This document shows, in pieces, positions 41,131 through 54,174 of a stretch of DNA of 64,000 nt. Under the pieces are notes generated by a model. That model made no database searches, was not told where the DNA came from, and saw only the letters and a program-made list of their open reading frames with translations. Each line of letters starts with the position of its first letter. Within the stretch, counting starts at the first letter, position 1. Source of the stretch: Brachypterus glaber (taxonomy: Eukaryota; Arthropoda; Insecta; Coleoptera; Kateretidae); the NCBI GenBank assembly GCA_958510825.1, contig OY294048.1, positions 17,997,589 through 18,061,588 of the forward strand, given 5' to 3'. Position numbers and translations under genes: made by a program.

Positions 41131-42999
41131 TATAATTATAGAAAAACCCTTTGTATTAGCGATTCATTTTTACTTGAAAGTAGGTATGGACCTTTTGAAA
41201 GAGATTAATTAATTTACATTTTATATAAAGTTTTTTTTTAAGAATATTTACTAATGTTAAACTCATAGCTTGCTAGGAATTGTTTCAAAGTGATACTTCC
41301 GAGGATTTTTTCAAAGGGGCTAGGATAATTAAAGACTAAAAGTTCCATAAAGAATTCCAGTAAAAATAAATAAAAAGTGTCTAGTGTCTAATTTACACCT
41401 TAAATGATTTTAAAATTATAAAATTCAATATGGCGGATACAATTGTATTGGCCAACGCAACTTTAAAAACTGTAACTATTTTGTATAACTCTAAATAATC
41501 CTATAAAAATAATATAAACACAGAAAAAAGCTTATTCAAATATTTATTAAAATAGTTAATTTAATTTTTTTTTAAAGGTCTAATTGTTTGCCTAACAGTT
41601 TGCATCCCGAAGATATTAGACCAAAAAAATAGGTCAATGCAATATTGTCGTAATATTGTCGTAATTATAAGACCTTTAGGTCTACGTTATGATACCGATT
41701 TCGCGCAATAACGCATATCGCCAAAAATGTCGTTTAACCCCTTACGAACCTTGTACTATTCAATTAGTTACTTTGAAGAATTAGCTTTAGGGTTTTCGAA
41801 AAAGAGTCTAAAAATCTTAAATTTTAGGTAGAAACCACTCTATACGTTTTGACCAATCATAAAACAAAAATTGAAGCTGCTAACATGTTTACAGTGAATA
41901 AAAGCTTACTTGCCACGGTATGTACCATTTTAGTATAGTTATGAGACTGTTCAAAAATTATGTAACCCCAAATGTTGCCCCTTTATTCACTTTTTTTATT
42001 TTTAAATCCTTTAAAGGGAAACTTATTACTTTCCTATAAAAATAGTTCTGCGCATGGACGGGCCTAAGGGGGAAAATTATTTTTCGAGTCGGTTTTAGCT
42101 TTGAGGGCAGAATTATAAACATTTTAATAAATCCTCTCTAGAAATTATTTGTGAGTTGTTTTAGGCATTAGTTTTATTGACGGGAGAAAAAATTGTGACA
42201 GTTAACATGTTTTGAAGAGCGATGAGTTTTTTTTATTAGTCAGCAGTTTTATTGCAGGAATAAAACAAATTATGCACATTTTCCAACTGCCATGGAAGTT
42301 GGCAAGTGTTAGTTGGGAAACTTAAAGATTGATGATGAGCTTTTTTATCACTTTTTTTTGGGTTTGTTATATGTAATAATAGTATATTACGTACCGAGTA
42401 CGCGAACCTAGTTTTCAGTGCACGAGAGTGATTATTTTATTAAGAGGCGGAGCCGAGTAAAAAAAGCACTTGAAGTGCACTGAAAATGGTTTGCGTCGAA
42501 GTGCGTATACTATTTTTCATACCACCTAACACCTAAACATTCAAAAAACGCAAAAATTGTCTAAAAATTCATTTGTCAATTTGAGGTTATGTGTTTGACA
42601 TTTACTTATTCTCTGATAGCAGATATGTAAAATGAGCTGATTTTCACTTCACCACCGCTGTCATGGGAACGGGTGGAAAATGAGTACTATATACTAACTA
42701 GGTCGTAGGAAAAACTAATTTCTCGACGTTTAATATGTAATAAAGCTAATTTCTATGGGTCTGTCCGGGAAAATTTATGAGCACAATAACTCAACAATGT
42801 TTTAAGTTAAATACTAAATTTTTACCATAGATCCGAAGCTTTTGGCTTAAATTTTATGTCATAAAAAGCATAGTGGGGGATTTTTTTTATTTTTGTTATA
42901 CTCATTATCAATATTTTTAGTTGTCGCTTTTTAAAAAAATGATTGTGGGGCAACAGTTTTTTTTTTTTTCATATAAACGACCATAACGACTTCCATAAG
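41131..42999. other. no gene; one short inverted repeat
   Basis: 42378-42515 is an imperfect palindrome (TAGTATATTACG...CGTATACTA, with TTTTCAGTGCAC and complement). The rest is AT-rich without recognisable features. Confidence 0.4.
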
Positions 43000-43394
43000 G
43001 GCCATTCCAGCGTTTCAGGTGTTTCACTTTTACACATTAAAACGAATTTTATGAATACTTATTGGGCTAATAGATTGGTACATGTATGCTACAATTATAC
43101 CAATACACCAGTTAAAGAAGCTGTTAAAACCTGAAATAAAATAAAAAAAAAAATAAGGAAGGTGTTGGCAAAATTGGCCGTTTCGGGTGTTTCATTTTTT
43201 TGAAACACCCGAAACGGCAAATTTTGCCAATATCTTCCTTAACTTTTTTAAAATTTTATTTGGGGGTTTAACCATTTGTTTAACTGGTATATTAGTCCAA
43301 TTGTAGCATACATGTACTAATCTATTAGCGCAATAAGTATTCATAAAATTCGTTTTAATTTGTAAAGTGAAACACCCGAAACGCTGGAATGGCC
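43000..43394. mobile_element. 395-bp MITE with CATAAG target duplication
   Basis: Flanked by CATAAG at 42994-42999 and 43395-43400. Long inverted arms begin GGCCATTCCAGCGTTTC. The centre (about 43178-43218) is a second palindrome, CGTTTCGGGTGTTTCA and complement. A lone GGCCATTCCAGC end recurs at 62696 and related GAAACACCCGAAACG at about 63752. Confidence 0.75.
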
Positions 43395-43527
43395 CATAAG
43401 GGTTACGTAATAGTTGAACATGCTAAAAAGTTTTAAGCCGCAGCTCGCATACTAAAGTTTTTTGATGACCACGAATTCTAGATCACGAAAACAAATGACT
43501 CATTAGTTTATCAGTTTGTCTTTTATA

Positions 43528-44419
43528 CAGCGGGTTTTATAAATAGAGGTATGATTATATATCCAAAAATATGAAAGTTCATATAAAAAGTGGTCAGAAA
43601 ATCAAGTGAGCAACATCCCTCCTATAGGCTTATGGATTTGTATTAAATATTTTCCGAGCCCTAACATTAATAATGTAATTTTTATTTGGTAAATTTAACC
43701 AGGGGCGTGCAAATTGTGGGAGCGAATTTTTTTGTATGTATTTGTTTTTAATTGTTCCAATAAAATATAATTCCTCAATTAAAAATGCATAAAAAAGTAG
43801 TCTTAATGTTACACAGTAGGGCCAACCGTTTTTAAGAAAATTGAATAGAGATAATTTTGCGTTCTGAGCGTCAAAAATAGGAACTTAAAAATATGCCAGT
43901 GGAAATTTCAATACTGTAGAGTGATTCTAAATCAAAATAAAGCTATCCCCTAAAATAGTATTTTTTAATAGGCCGTTATTCTGAACTAAATTTCAAACTA
44001 GGTGTATTGGATATATTAAAAATTTTGTTAGCCCATTTTTTAGTCCAATTTTTATTTTTATGCTTGAAATATGAAACAAATAAGGGCATATCCACAGGCC
44101 CTTATGCGAACTTTACAAGCCTACTCACAAGATACATGACGGCACTTCAAGCCAATCACGGCATCTTATGTTATGTATTATCCTTCTTATGCGAGCTTTT
44201 ATGAGCCTTAAGTTAATTGCCTTTATTAATGTTAGGGCATGTGCATAATTTTGATGCTCTAGTACCTACGTAGGGTTCCAGATATACCTATGGGACCCTT
44301 AGGAGGGAAGTAGCACCGTTAGGGCTCACTTCAGGACTAACCTAAAAGAAACTTTTTCTAATTTTTGGATGCAAAATTACTATTTAAAATTAGTACCTCT
44401 ATTTACAAAACACCCTATG
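43528..44419. mobile_element. 0.9-kb inverted-repeat element
   Basis: TA on both sides. Ends CAGCGGGTTTTATAAATAGA and the complement of CATAGGGTGTTTTGTAAATA, arms of about 95 bp including ATCCAAAAATATGAAAGTT. That subterminal word links it to the elements at 27795, 37790 and 60975. Confidence 0.65.
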
Positions 44420-45279
44420 TAACAATATGTTTTACCTGTTAATTTATACATTTTAGTAGTTGATTTACCTAAAACAAATTACTATTTTTTTTTTCGTCAT
44501 AAGTAAAGCTATGGTAGTGTACCAAAATTGATATGGGCGCCGAATGGGCGCGGGAGTTGTGAGTGAAACAGAGTTACACCAAATATTGCAAGTTTATTTA
44601 GCTAATTAATATTAATTAATTAATTAATTAGAAGCAATATGAAACTCGAAAGGGTGACTTGGTTCATAAAATCGATTTAAAAATCTAAAATATAAATTAA
44701 AGCATTAAATTAAGGGGGTTAAAAGATTTACGTAACACCAGGATGTCATAATAATAAAAAATTTAATAAATAAATCCTAAAGAATGACTGAAATATAGAT
44801 TTTAAAACTAAATTCACTAATTAAAATGGCACAAAAGTCACTACAACGTTTAGTCCATGTAAAATATCTCAAAAACTGTGAAATAAAAAAAAAAATACAT
44901 CCACTCATGAAACCTTAGTAATAACTTCATATTGACAATAGAATTAAAAAGTCCCCAAAATAAGGGGTGAAACATTGTTTTTTTTTTGGGAGGGGGGGGG
45001 GGTGAGAGCGCCTCCTCTGAGAGGAGGAGGAGGCGGAGGTTGGAAGTTTTAAAAATTGAAGTTGAATAAAAAAAGTCGAGTGTGGTGTCATTTTCTACAT
45101 TTTTTTCATTCTAAATCGAGGTAACCACCTAATTATGATGATTTTCGTAAAAAAAAGGGTTCCGTACGTCGAAAGCGAAAAACGAAACCTTTAAAGGATG
45201 GTTGTCCGTCCGTCACAGCTGTTTACCTTAGGACCTAAATAAGCTAGGAATATAAAATTTGGCACACAAGTGAATTGCA

Positions 45280-46124
45280 ATTTTACATAACTGAATCAAC
45301 TCCAGTTTATGGCAACCAAGGACGATTTCTTGCTCATATAGGGGACAAGGAGTAACTGATAAAGATGCTGTACTTAAGAGCAATTATTTTGAAGTGACAC
45401 CGACTGTTTGGTTTGGTTTGCACTTTTTTGCAGATGTTCTAATCGAGCAAACAACGGTAGATAAATCTGATAACTGCCAATATTATCACTCGAGATTTTG
45501 ATGTGATGTTGATAATGATAGCAAATGCTTCACCACAAAGGCCTATACTTTTACAAAATCCGAAAATAGGACAAGTGAAGAAAAAAATATTTCCGTATTT
45601 CAGTACAGCAACAACACACCAACGTAAACGATGAGGTAAAAAAGGCAGGTGAATTCTTTCCTTGTATGGTGCTAAAGATGATAACTTCACCCTTGATGAG
45701 CTGCAGTATAATTTATTTAAGAAGTTACTGTTAAAGGTAACATTTAATCTAGAATCCCTACCTCCCACTTCTGGAAGTGCTGTACAACATTCTTTTAGGC
45801 GTATTACTAAGTACAGGATTGCCTATAGCAAGATAGGTAACAAACTAGTTCCTGAAGAATGGGGTTGGATTTGTCGAGACGGTGTACTGTAACCCATTAA
45901 AACGTCTTTAGAACCAGCCGGCTGCAGCGCCTGATTCAATTCTGAAACATATTTCTTGATCATGCAAGAGAAGCTGTGAGGGTGGAACCTACAGCAATAA
46001 TGAAATCGACTACTCAGAACTTCTAGCCGCTGAAGAAAATGCCTATCTTCTACACTTTGAGGATCATGATGGCGAGGCAGAAAATACGGTGCAGTTAAAA
46101 AATCCGAAAAATGATGATAATTAA
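45280..46124 (+). pseudogene. decayed coding region ending in a Cys-rich motif
   Basis: The clearest part (45662-45892) reads MYGAKDDNFTLDELQYNLFK, later SLPPTSGSAVQHSFRRITKY then EEWGW. Past a stop at 45892, a segment with HISCSCKRSCEGG continues in another frame. I recall the order LPPTS...QHS, EWGW, then a CNC/CSCK cluster from uncharacterised insect proteins frequent in repeat-rich genomes. Frameshifts and stops show a relic. It lies inside the inverted-repeat element and may have been captured by it. Confidence 0.45.
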
Positions 46125-46729
46125 TGTGAATTATTTCCTATATGTGAACGATATAAGGGTACAGGGGCAAAAGGGCTCTTAAGATATTGTATATTGAGTT
46201 TATTCTCTTTAGCTTATATCTAAAAAAAGATATTTAATATTTTTAACAACCTTCTTATATCAGTAAAAAACATTCAACATCAATGATATCAATTATCTGA
46301 GCTAGCCACCAGACAAAAATACTATATTTATTTATATTTTAATTTAATTTGTTAAGAATGCCTCCTTTTAAAATTTTAAGCATATACCTACAAGTTAAGG
46401 CCTATCTAGAAGCTTGAATAAGAACATAAAACATAAGAATGCGATGCCGTGATTGGCTTACAAGATACAGCTCTTATGCGAGCCTGTGAATAGGCACTTA
46501 AAGAATATTTAAGTGACACTTCATAAGACTTATGACATATTATGTTCAATTTTAGTGTTTCTTATGCTTTTTTGCATTAATTCATTTTTATGCCCAAATA
46601 CCCAAGAAAATAAAAATGAATTTTGTTCTTGAAAATGTAAGTAAAGATAAAAATATGTAAATGAAATTCATAGGATTCTTGTGAGGGGTGATATTTGTAT
46701 TATTTGTATTTCGACATAAAAAATAGTTT

Positions 46730-47055
46730 TTATCCAATACATACAGATAATAAGACAATTACCAGCTTTATTTTAAATAGATAAACTCAATGATAACCCC
46801 CGCGTGGCTTTTACTTTATTGAGTTAATTATTTATTTTACCCACTCAATTGTCACTTGTCAAATTATTTTCTTGTAAATTAAAATTTTTAATAAAAATAT
46901 GAATTCCTAAGCTATTTATTGGATAAAACCTTGTATGGCACTCATGGGTAAACCGATATTGCCCTCTCGAAAATTAACCTGCTTGGCTGAAGCCTCGCAT
47001 GTTAATTTTCTCATGGGAAATATCTTACTTTACCCACTAGTACCATAAATAACTA
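46730..47055 (+). repeat. 326-bp repeat, copy 1
   Basis: Starts TTATCCAATACATACAGATA and ends CATAAATAACTATT. It contains an internal hairpin (GGGTAAACCGATATTGCCC...GGGAAATATCTTACTTTACCC). An inverted copy lies at 52433-52767. Confidence 0.75.
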
Positions 47056-47786
47056 TTTTTATATTTCTGCGGTGGCTTGAAAAAATCAGAAATCTTTAAA
47101 AATTTTCGGGATTTTTAAAGATATCCGAAAATTTGTACGCGGACTTCCCATAGTGATTCACCCTCAGATTCTTTCTAATCAATTATTTTTAAAAAATAAA
47201 ATGCTATTAATAAAATTAATTAATAATAAAATAATTTTAAATTATTAAGCATTTTTTATCATTATATTATTTTATTTAAAATAGGAATTAAAATAATTCT
47301 TAATTACTTTGTAGAATAATTTTGTTTCAGCAAATACAGGTGATAACTTTTTAATAATAACGTAAAAAAGAGTGTATTGTGTTAGGTAAATCAACTGGTA
47401 CACATTTTTTTTACCTCAATTAGGCCATAGCAGCGAAAACGACGTCAAATAGTATAAAACAACAAATAAAAATACATTTTTTTAATAAATAATATTATTT
47501 TAGATGGCTGGAACTATAATAACTTACGCACTTGTGGTTGTTCAATTACATTACACTTATTTTCACTAATGGGAAAAAATAGAAGAATAAGCATTAAAAT
47601 TAATATTTTTACTAAAATTTTGACTTAACTCGCCTTAAAGAAAAAATGGTAACCAACATGTCAATAAAGAATAGCTAATTTAATAGAAATGGAGTACCAC
47701 ATTTTTTTGAGAGCCCACGTGTATTAAAAGATTTGGATCTAGGAGCCGAAAAAAAAAGTATTTATTTTTAATTTTTTAATGAAAAA

Positions 47787-48488
47787 ATGGAGGTATTAGA
47801 GGAAGTTAAAAACTTGGGTTTAACTTTTGATTCCAATCTTAGGTTTAAAAGGCACATTAATACTAGTATTGGTAAAGCCTATGGTTGTCTTAGAACTTTG
47901 TACTCTGTTAGAGAGTTTTTAAATACAAAATTAAAAATAATTCTTTGCAACTCTTTAGTGTTATATCAGTTTGCGTATTGCGACTTAATTTATAACTCAT
48001 GTTTAGATGCAGAAAGTAAGAGGAAAATTCAGGTAGTACAAAATTCATGTGTAAGATTTATTTATGGCATTTCATGATACCAACACATATCTCACAAATT
48101 AAAAGAGCTGCAATGGCTGAAAATGGAAAATTTACGAAGATTTCATGCAGGTTGCTTCTACTTTAAAATTTTAAAATGTAAATGTCCTCCTTACTTGTAT
48201 GATAAAATTACTTTTAGAACGAATGTACACAATTTAAATTTAAGACATCGATGCTTAATCGATATTCCTATTCATAAAACTGTATTTTTTGAACGTGGTT
48301 TTAGGTTTAACATTGCCAAGTTTTTTAGCTCGCTACCCTTTTGGGCTACGGATATATCTTTATCTTCGCAAAGATTCAAAAATAAACTAAAAAGATATCT
48401 TTTATCATCTCAGGAATGGGTTGTTAATAAAAAAAATGTAATAATTTTCTATTGGGCAAAATGTGATTTCAGTTATGTTTTTGGTTAG
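47787..48488 (+). pseudogene. non-LTR retrotransposon, 3' part of the reverse transcriptase ORF
   Basis: The frame is broken near 48075-48123. The first part (VKNLGLTFDSNLRFKRHINT, YSVREFLNTKLKIILCNSLV, then FIYGI) and the second (ENLRRFHAGCFYFKILKCKC, PPYLYDKI, then HRCLIDIP) match the region after the catalytic core of insect LINE reverse transcriptases. The catalytic palm is missing, so this is a 5'-truncated copy. It ends in a TTTGAA-type short tandem at 48664-48689, a common LINE 3' end. The intervening stop and frameshift mean it is dead. Confidence 0.7.
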
Positions 48489-48663
48489 CTATTATAATGG
48501 TGGGTGCTAATTAGTCTACAATAAGGGTAAAGTGGAAGATCAGATTTTTACCTTGGTAAAAAAATTGAACTTTCTCCTTAAGATTATCATGAATTTAATA
48601 TTATATTTAAGATTTAATTGTATATATTTTGTTGTATGTTTTTTTCTTCATGATAATAAACAC

Positions 48664-48689
48664 ATTTAAATTTGAATTTGAATTTGAAA
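48664..48689 (+). repeat. LINE 3' tail of TTTGAA units
   Basis: Imperfect TTTGAA/TTTAAA hexamer units directly after the LINE 3'UTR. Confidence 0.65.
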
Positions 48690-48797
48690 AAGAAGCGTAA
48701 TAATACACTACAAATTGTAGTCTACAATTGTACAAATCATAAATCGGCAAAATGTAACATACTATGAAGTCAAAGTGACCCCACCACGTGAACGCCG

Positions 48798-50261
48798 CAC
48801 AGTGGTCATTAGCGGCCAAAAGTCTATATCTTCTGTAATTGTTTATATTAATTCGCACATCTTTGGCAAAATTATCAGCATATTATAGGGCTCTTTTGAC
48901 ATATTGTTAAGGTCCTAGCACTTCCGGTTATACCGGAAGTAGAAGATTTTTTTGATGATTTTTATTCTAATTTAATGAATTTTAGAATACATTATTAGAG
49001 TAATATATGCAATTTTTTGACATAATATGAAGTTTTCAGAGCTTCTGGTTATACCGCAAATACGTATTAAAGTTTTGTAAATTGATAAATTATTCAAAAA
49101 TAATCTTAATTTTGTATTAGTTTCGATTAAACCAAACATTGTTTACATTTCTACCATTATAAAATAAATTTTATAACTACTAATTATAATGATTATGGTT
49201 AAATTGGGGAAAAAATAATAAATATATTAAAAATGTCGTCATATAATATTTCTGACTAATGAACATGATTATATTATTATTATATTTATTTTGTTTTATC
49301 GTTTCGTGTTACGTTATTTTTAAAAGATCCTGTAGCAAATAAATATGCTTTTACCTTATTTAATTCATTTGGTGCTATAACAAACCAAGTTAAAGTTCTT
49401 CAATCCTTATAAAAATTAAATTGTGGGTTGGTTCCTTTTTGCATAACTGTTGTTAAACATTTTAAAATGGCATATTATGGTCTGTTTCATTAAGCAAGAT
49501 AGTAAATTAAAAATCGCACAGTAAATATTTTGAAAATAAATGTCAGGTAATTTTTTTAAGTATTTTTGTTATTAAAAATTATTGTAAGAATTAAAATTAT
49601 TTTTGGAATTATGGTTGGGAAGAGATATAAAGAAGAAGAAGAGAATCGGTTGAAATGGAGGTGAAGCGCGGTAGAAGGGATTTAAAAATGTTATGTGAAA
49701 ACTATGAAACTTCAACTTTTGAATGTATATTTTTTTTCAAAATTAATGGAGAGCCCCTAGCACAAGCCAAAAGCTTATTTGGGGCTCTCCATGCTTATGT
49801 AATATTTTGCAAGAAATAAACTATAACTATCTAACGCATATTACTATATGTATTTGGTCTGACCGGGTGTGAACGGATTGTGTGAAAAATTGGAAGTTCG
49901 ATTTTTTAAGGTTAAACAAAGAAAATCTCATTATGCGACATGACAGGTTTTACCACAAGTTCCTTCAAAGTTATTATTATTTTTAATTTTTTATAAAGAC
50001 AAAGCATAATTCTATTATTTGCTTTAAAAATATTCTTCATAAAAAGGCACTTTATTAAATTTAGTATAATTTTGAGATCAGAGCGTCATAATTTTGCCTG
50101 TTTCATTGTTGCATCAACAATTATGGACGTGATTTAAATATTTAAGACTATATTTTCTAAATACATTAAATATAAAGTACTGTTAAACAAAATATAAAAT
50201 TAAATTCGGAAAATTTGAAACTTTAAAACCTTTACATTTTTGGCCGCTAATGATCACCGTG
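48798..50261. mobile_element. non-autonomous Transib-like element
   Basis: Flanked by identical 5-bp CGCCG at 48793-48797 and 50262-50266. The inverted ends start CACAGTGGTCATTAGCGGCC (left) and CACGGTGATCATTAGCGGCC (right, complement). CAC-x-GTG ends with a GC-rich CGNCG target are the known signature of Transib, whose transposase is related to RAG1. At 1464 bp and without a long frame it cannot encode the roughly 700-aa transposase. Confidence 0.75.
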
Positions 50262-50620
50262 CGCCGGGTTAAACTTAAAAATAATTATTTATAATTATTA
50301 ATATATAATTTATTGGATGTTTTGTTTATTGTTTTTATATTTATTATTCATTTAATAAATAATAAAAATACATACATATTAATAATTATATTTTAGAATA
50401 CAATTTAAATTGTTAAATTTTATGAATAAAATATTTTAACAATGGTTTAATTATATCATATTTTTTACAAGACAGTCGTCAAATCATTATTAAGGACTGG
50501 GACATATGTATTCAAATTTGTCCACTGTAATATTTTTATTATGCGATCAACGCAAAACCAAGTTTCTTGCTTTACATTAAACCAACAAAACACATTTGTG
50601 TTTTTTATTTTTATAAGAAT

Positions 50621-50925
50621 TTAGTTGAAGCAAATTAGACTTTTTAGAAGAAATAATTTATAAAGTTTTAAAATTTTGGTTGTGAATATCCAGTAGAAAC
50701 CAACATACAGATCCGAAGAGTTCTCACCCCTGGTGGGAGCTTCATCCCCTTTTGCTGAAAGAACCAACCCCAAACATGACCTCATGGCGTTTTTCTGCAT
50801 TTTTATTGTAAACCGTTACTCGGACGAGAAAATGTTAGAGGACTTATTATCACAAACAAAATTTCAAAACTTTATAAATTATTTTTTCTATTCGTCGTTT
50901 TTTCGTCTAATTTGCTTGAACTAAT
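50621..50925. repeat. 305-bp foldback with coding-like centre
   Basis: Arms of about 80 bp (TTAGTTGAAGCAAATTAGAC and complement). The centre, 50733-50860, is GC-richer (NPKHDLMAFFCIFIVNRYSD in the plus frame), perhaps captured sequence. No family recognised. Confidence 0.5.
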
Positions 50926-52432
50926 TGTTTTACAAAAAGTTTTAATTGGGTAAAAACTGCAACGTTTTGCACAAATAATATGTAAATAATAATAGTGTCT
51001 GTAGCTTAAAGTAATATTAGATTTGGTGTAAAACCCAATAGTAGTCCTAAAAACGATACAAAATTATGTATCTGTATTTAATATTTAAATGTATTGTGTT
51101 TTTTATCATTATCAGTAGTGGAGAAGAAATACAAAGTAGCTGCTATACCCTCAGACCTGCTGATCCATTTTGTTTCCGTGTGAAAATCATTTGATATAAG
51201 AGCAAAAGCCATTATAGTTCCAGATATAATGCTTTTGACATAAGTCGAAAAATAATTCTTTGGAAGATGGATGAGTTCTTGGGGTAAACATATTTGACTA
51301 CCAAAATATGTAAATATCAGTGTTGCTATTGGGTGAGACGGTAAATGAGGAGTTGTTTCTTCGTTTTCGCCTTACTTTCTACAAATGGGCCTGACACAGT
51401 AGAGCCTGATCAGTCTTCGATATTTATCGCCGTAAAAAGCTAACTTAGCCACGTCCGATGTAGTCGGCACTGTAAAGGCTAAATATTCTGACAAGTAGCT
51501 GCCCAAGTTCTGCAGTCCCGGTCACTATTTTAATCAGTTCTCTTGCCCCACTGAAAATAAATAGTCCCAGTCATTTTCCGCGCATACCGATATCGTTGGC
51601 AAACCCTGCTATACCTAAAAGAATCAAATAAACAAAGTTTTCCAGAGCCTGATCTAGTCCCTGAAGCAGAACAATATCGCCAATTTTTCAAAGGCACTGA
51701 ATTAGAAAATACATCCATAGGTCACTCAGTCTTTGGCTCGAGCTTACCTTGACTTGGGGGTGGGTACCTCATACCCGTCGTTTTTCCTAACAGGTCCCTG
51801 GGGCTATATATTGTGTTTAATATTTATTGCTAAATAACTTTTTAGAGTTGCATTTTAAGGAGCAGTATATTGTTTAATATAATTTGTGATGTCATATAAT
51901 AAAAAATATTATCAAATTGTGTCTAAAGATCAAGTCTCTAGACAATTTCATCGAGAAAAGGTAGGGCCATCTCCAAAGAATGAACCATACGGTACCAGTC
52001 AAAAGAATATGGAAATCATGAACAACAGATAAGAAAAAGAAAGGAAGAACGTGAGAGACCTGTTACAATGTTATTGGCAAAATATTACAAAGAAAAGGAA
52101 AAACATAGACAGAGACAAAAAGGCTAGAGTGAAATTTATATTTTTGAAAAGTTAACGGACTACACACTTTTGGATATAAAAGGGAGTTTAATTATATATG
52201 TATATTCTATAAAAAAAAAGTATATAGATCTTCTGCGCATGACACAACTTTGAGTAATTTCAACTGTTTTTGCGATAGGGCATCCTTGCATCTAGAAAAA
52301 GTTACATAACCTCAAATATTAATTATAATTGTAGAAGGCTGCTGGTAGCATCTTAACGTTGATAAGCATTCTGCATGCAAGTCAAACTAATCTATTTTTT
52401 TTTTCTTTATTTTGTCATGGCCTTGAATACAA
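50926..52432. other. weak coding traces and a LINE relic
   Basis: On the minus strand 51078-51371 is open for 97 codons without an ATG (core IFTYFGSQICLPQELIHLPK), and 51530-51718 holds another short frame. Both have more even base composition than their surroundings and might be gene remnants, but I cannot name them. At 51964-52062 the plus strand encodes GHLQRMNHTVPVKRIWKS, a motif of the C-terminus of LINE reverse transcriptases. Confidence 0.35.
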
Positions 52433-52767
52433 TAATAGTTATTTATGGTACTAGTGGGTAAAGTAAGATATTGCCCATGAGAAAATTAACCTGCGGTGAG
52501 TCAGCCAAGCAGGTTAATTTTCGAGAGGGCAATATCGGTTTACCCATGTGGCACTCAAGGTTTTATCCAATAAATAGCTTAGGAATTCATATTTTTATTA
52601 AAAATTTTAATGACATTTACAAGAAAATAATTTGACAAGTGACAGTTAAGTGGGTAAAATAAATAATAATCCACTCAATAAAGTAAAAGCCACGCGGGGG
52701 TTATTATTGAGTTTATCTATTTAAAATAAAGCTGGTAATTGTCTTATTATCTGTATGTATTGGATAA
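52433..52767 (-). repeat. 326-bp repeat, copy 2 (inverted)
   Basis: The complement of 46730-47055 with few changes, including the same hairpin. Confidence 0.75.
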
Positions 52768-53555
52768 ATTGTAATTTCGCGCTGGCAACGTCGGTGCAAT
52801 GTAACAACATATCATCATCATTAATATTTGGCAAAATATCTCTCAGTGTATTCAAGTATAGTATTTTGTGTGTAAATTTTGCCTTTGGATATTAAATTTG
52901 ATTTAAAATGTCATTTAAAAATAAAAATATTGAAATCAGCAACGTATAAAATTGTGTTGTATAGTTGTCATCATAAATTTGTCAATTTTGTTTGATATAT
53001 TAGTGTTTAATAATAAAAACAGTAAAAAACTGCATTATATGAAACATAATTTGTAAGTTGTGACTATCGATTTTACAATAAATTAAACTATTTGAAAATA
53101 GAAATTGAGGTCGTAAGATTACAGGTACAAAACATTTTAATGTGTTTATTAAATAAAATTAGCATTTCGCTCAAATAAGGTTTTTACACAATTCTCGACT
53201 AATTATAAAATCATATATCGCCTTGTCTATTTTTAAACGTCGCATGCCAACTAAATTCAGAAAACTTGTTTTTGATAATAAAAAACATACTTCTTAAAAG
53301 TCCATGGCCAACAGTGATAATCAGTTCCATATTTTGTTGGACAATCTTTTTCCGTTACTGAGAAAAATGCTTTTTAACATATTTTTTTCGTTTTTGTCCA
53401 AACCAAATGCTTATAGAAAAATTATAATTTATTTATATTTACAATAATTATTATAGAACCTGGAAGGCTTTATTCCAATCCTGAATTAGAGAGGAATTAT
53501 TTTTTTTAAATCGGACAAAAAAAATATTTAGTGGTTTTAAAAACAATTTTAAAAT
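52768..53555. other. no recognisable feature
   Basis: AT-rich sequence. No gene or repeat was identified. Confidence 0.4.
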
Positions 53556-53825
53556 ATAGCTGAAACAAAGAAACTAATAACTCTTCTCTCTAGAATAGGC
53601 GTTTAATTTGTAAAAACTGAAAAAAACGTAGCCAACATATACATTTCTCTGTCCTACTCGCACAGCTTTGTTCTAACAGAGACAACAATAACAGTTACTG
53701 GTAATTGTTATTGTTCAGGCCTGAATATACCTATTTGTTTACAAACAAACCGAGATGTTGGCGATACTTTATATTAACGGTATGCGTATTCTAGAGAGAA
53801 GAGTTGTTAGTTCGTTGAGCTGAAA
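53556..53825. repeat. 270-bp foldback repeat
   Basis: Inverted arms CTAATAACTCTTCTCTCTAG and complement, plus GTAGCCAACAT/GATGTTGGCGATAC further in. Internal AACAATAACAGTTACTGGTA is itself palindromic. Confidence 0.65.
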
Positions 53826-54174
53826 ACATCTTTTATGCAAACTACAATTTGTATTGTTACGTTGGCGATTGTGGGAAATTCGAATCTACCGTATTATATT
53901 ATTCTAGCGCTGACACGCTGTGTATAGTATAATAACAGTAAATTAATTTCTAAAGCTGGAATAATAAAAAATGCACTATATTTTCATGTTTGCAATTTCA
54001 TTTTATAGAATTTTGTTACATTGAATTACTTTTACGTATCGTATTGTTTTTACTTTTTTGAAAAAAAAAATCATTCTAGAGCTTTAAAAGTGAAAATTCT
54101 GATACCATTAAAGTATTTAATTCAAGTTTAATTTAGTTTTGTTCTTTTAATTTAGACTTGGTTACTATACTAAA

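Larger units (their letters stand above)
44459..47396. mobile_element. 2.9-kb inverted-repeat element carrying a gene fragment
   Basis: The short arms (AGTTGATTTACCTAAAACA left; complement of AGTTGATTTACCTAACACA right, followed by an ACGTT/ATTATT block) resemble the termini of 39546-41130. Inside lie a decayed coding region (45280-46124), a GC-rich AGGAGG simple stretch near 44990-45050 and one copy of the 46730 repeat. Confidence 0.45.

Noticed and set aside
46730..52767. A single 6-kb transposon with 326-bp terminal repeats
   Set aside because: The left copy lies inside another inverted-repeat element (44459-47396), so two independent insertions are simpler.
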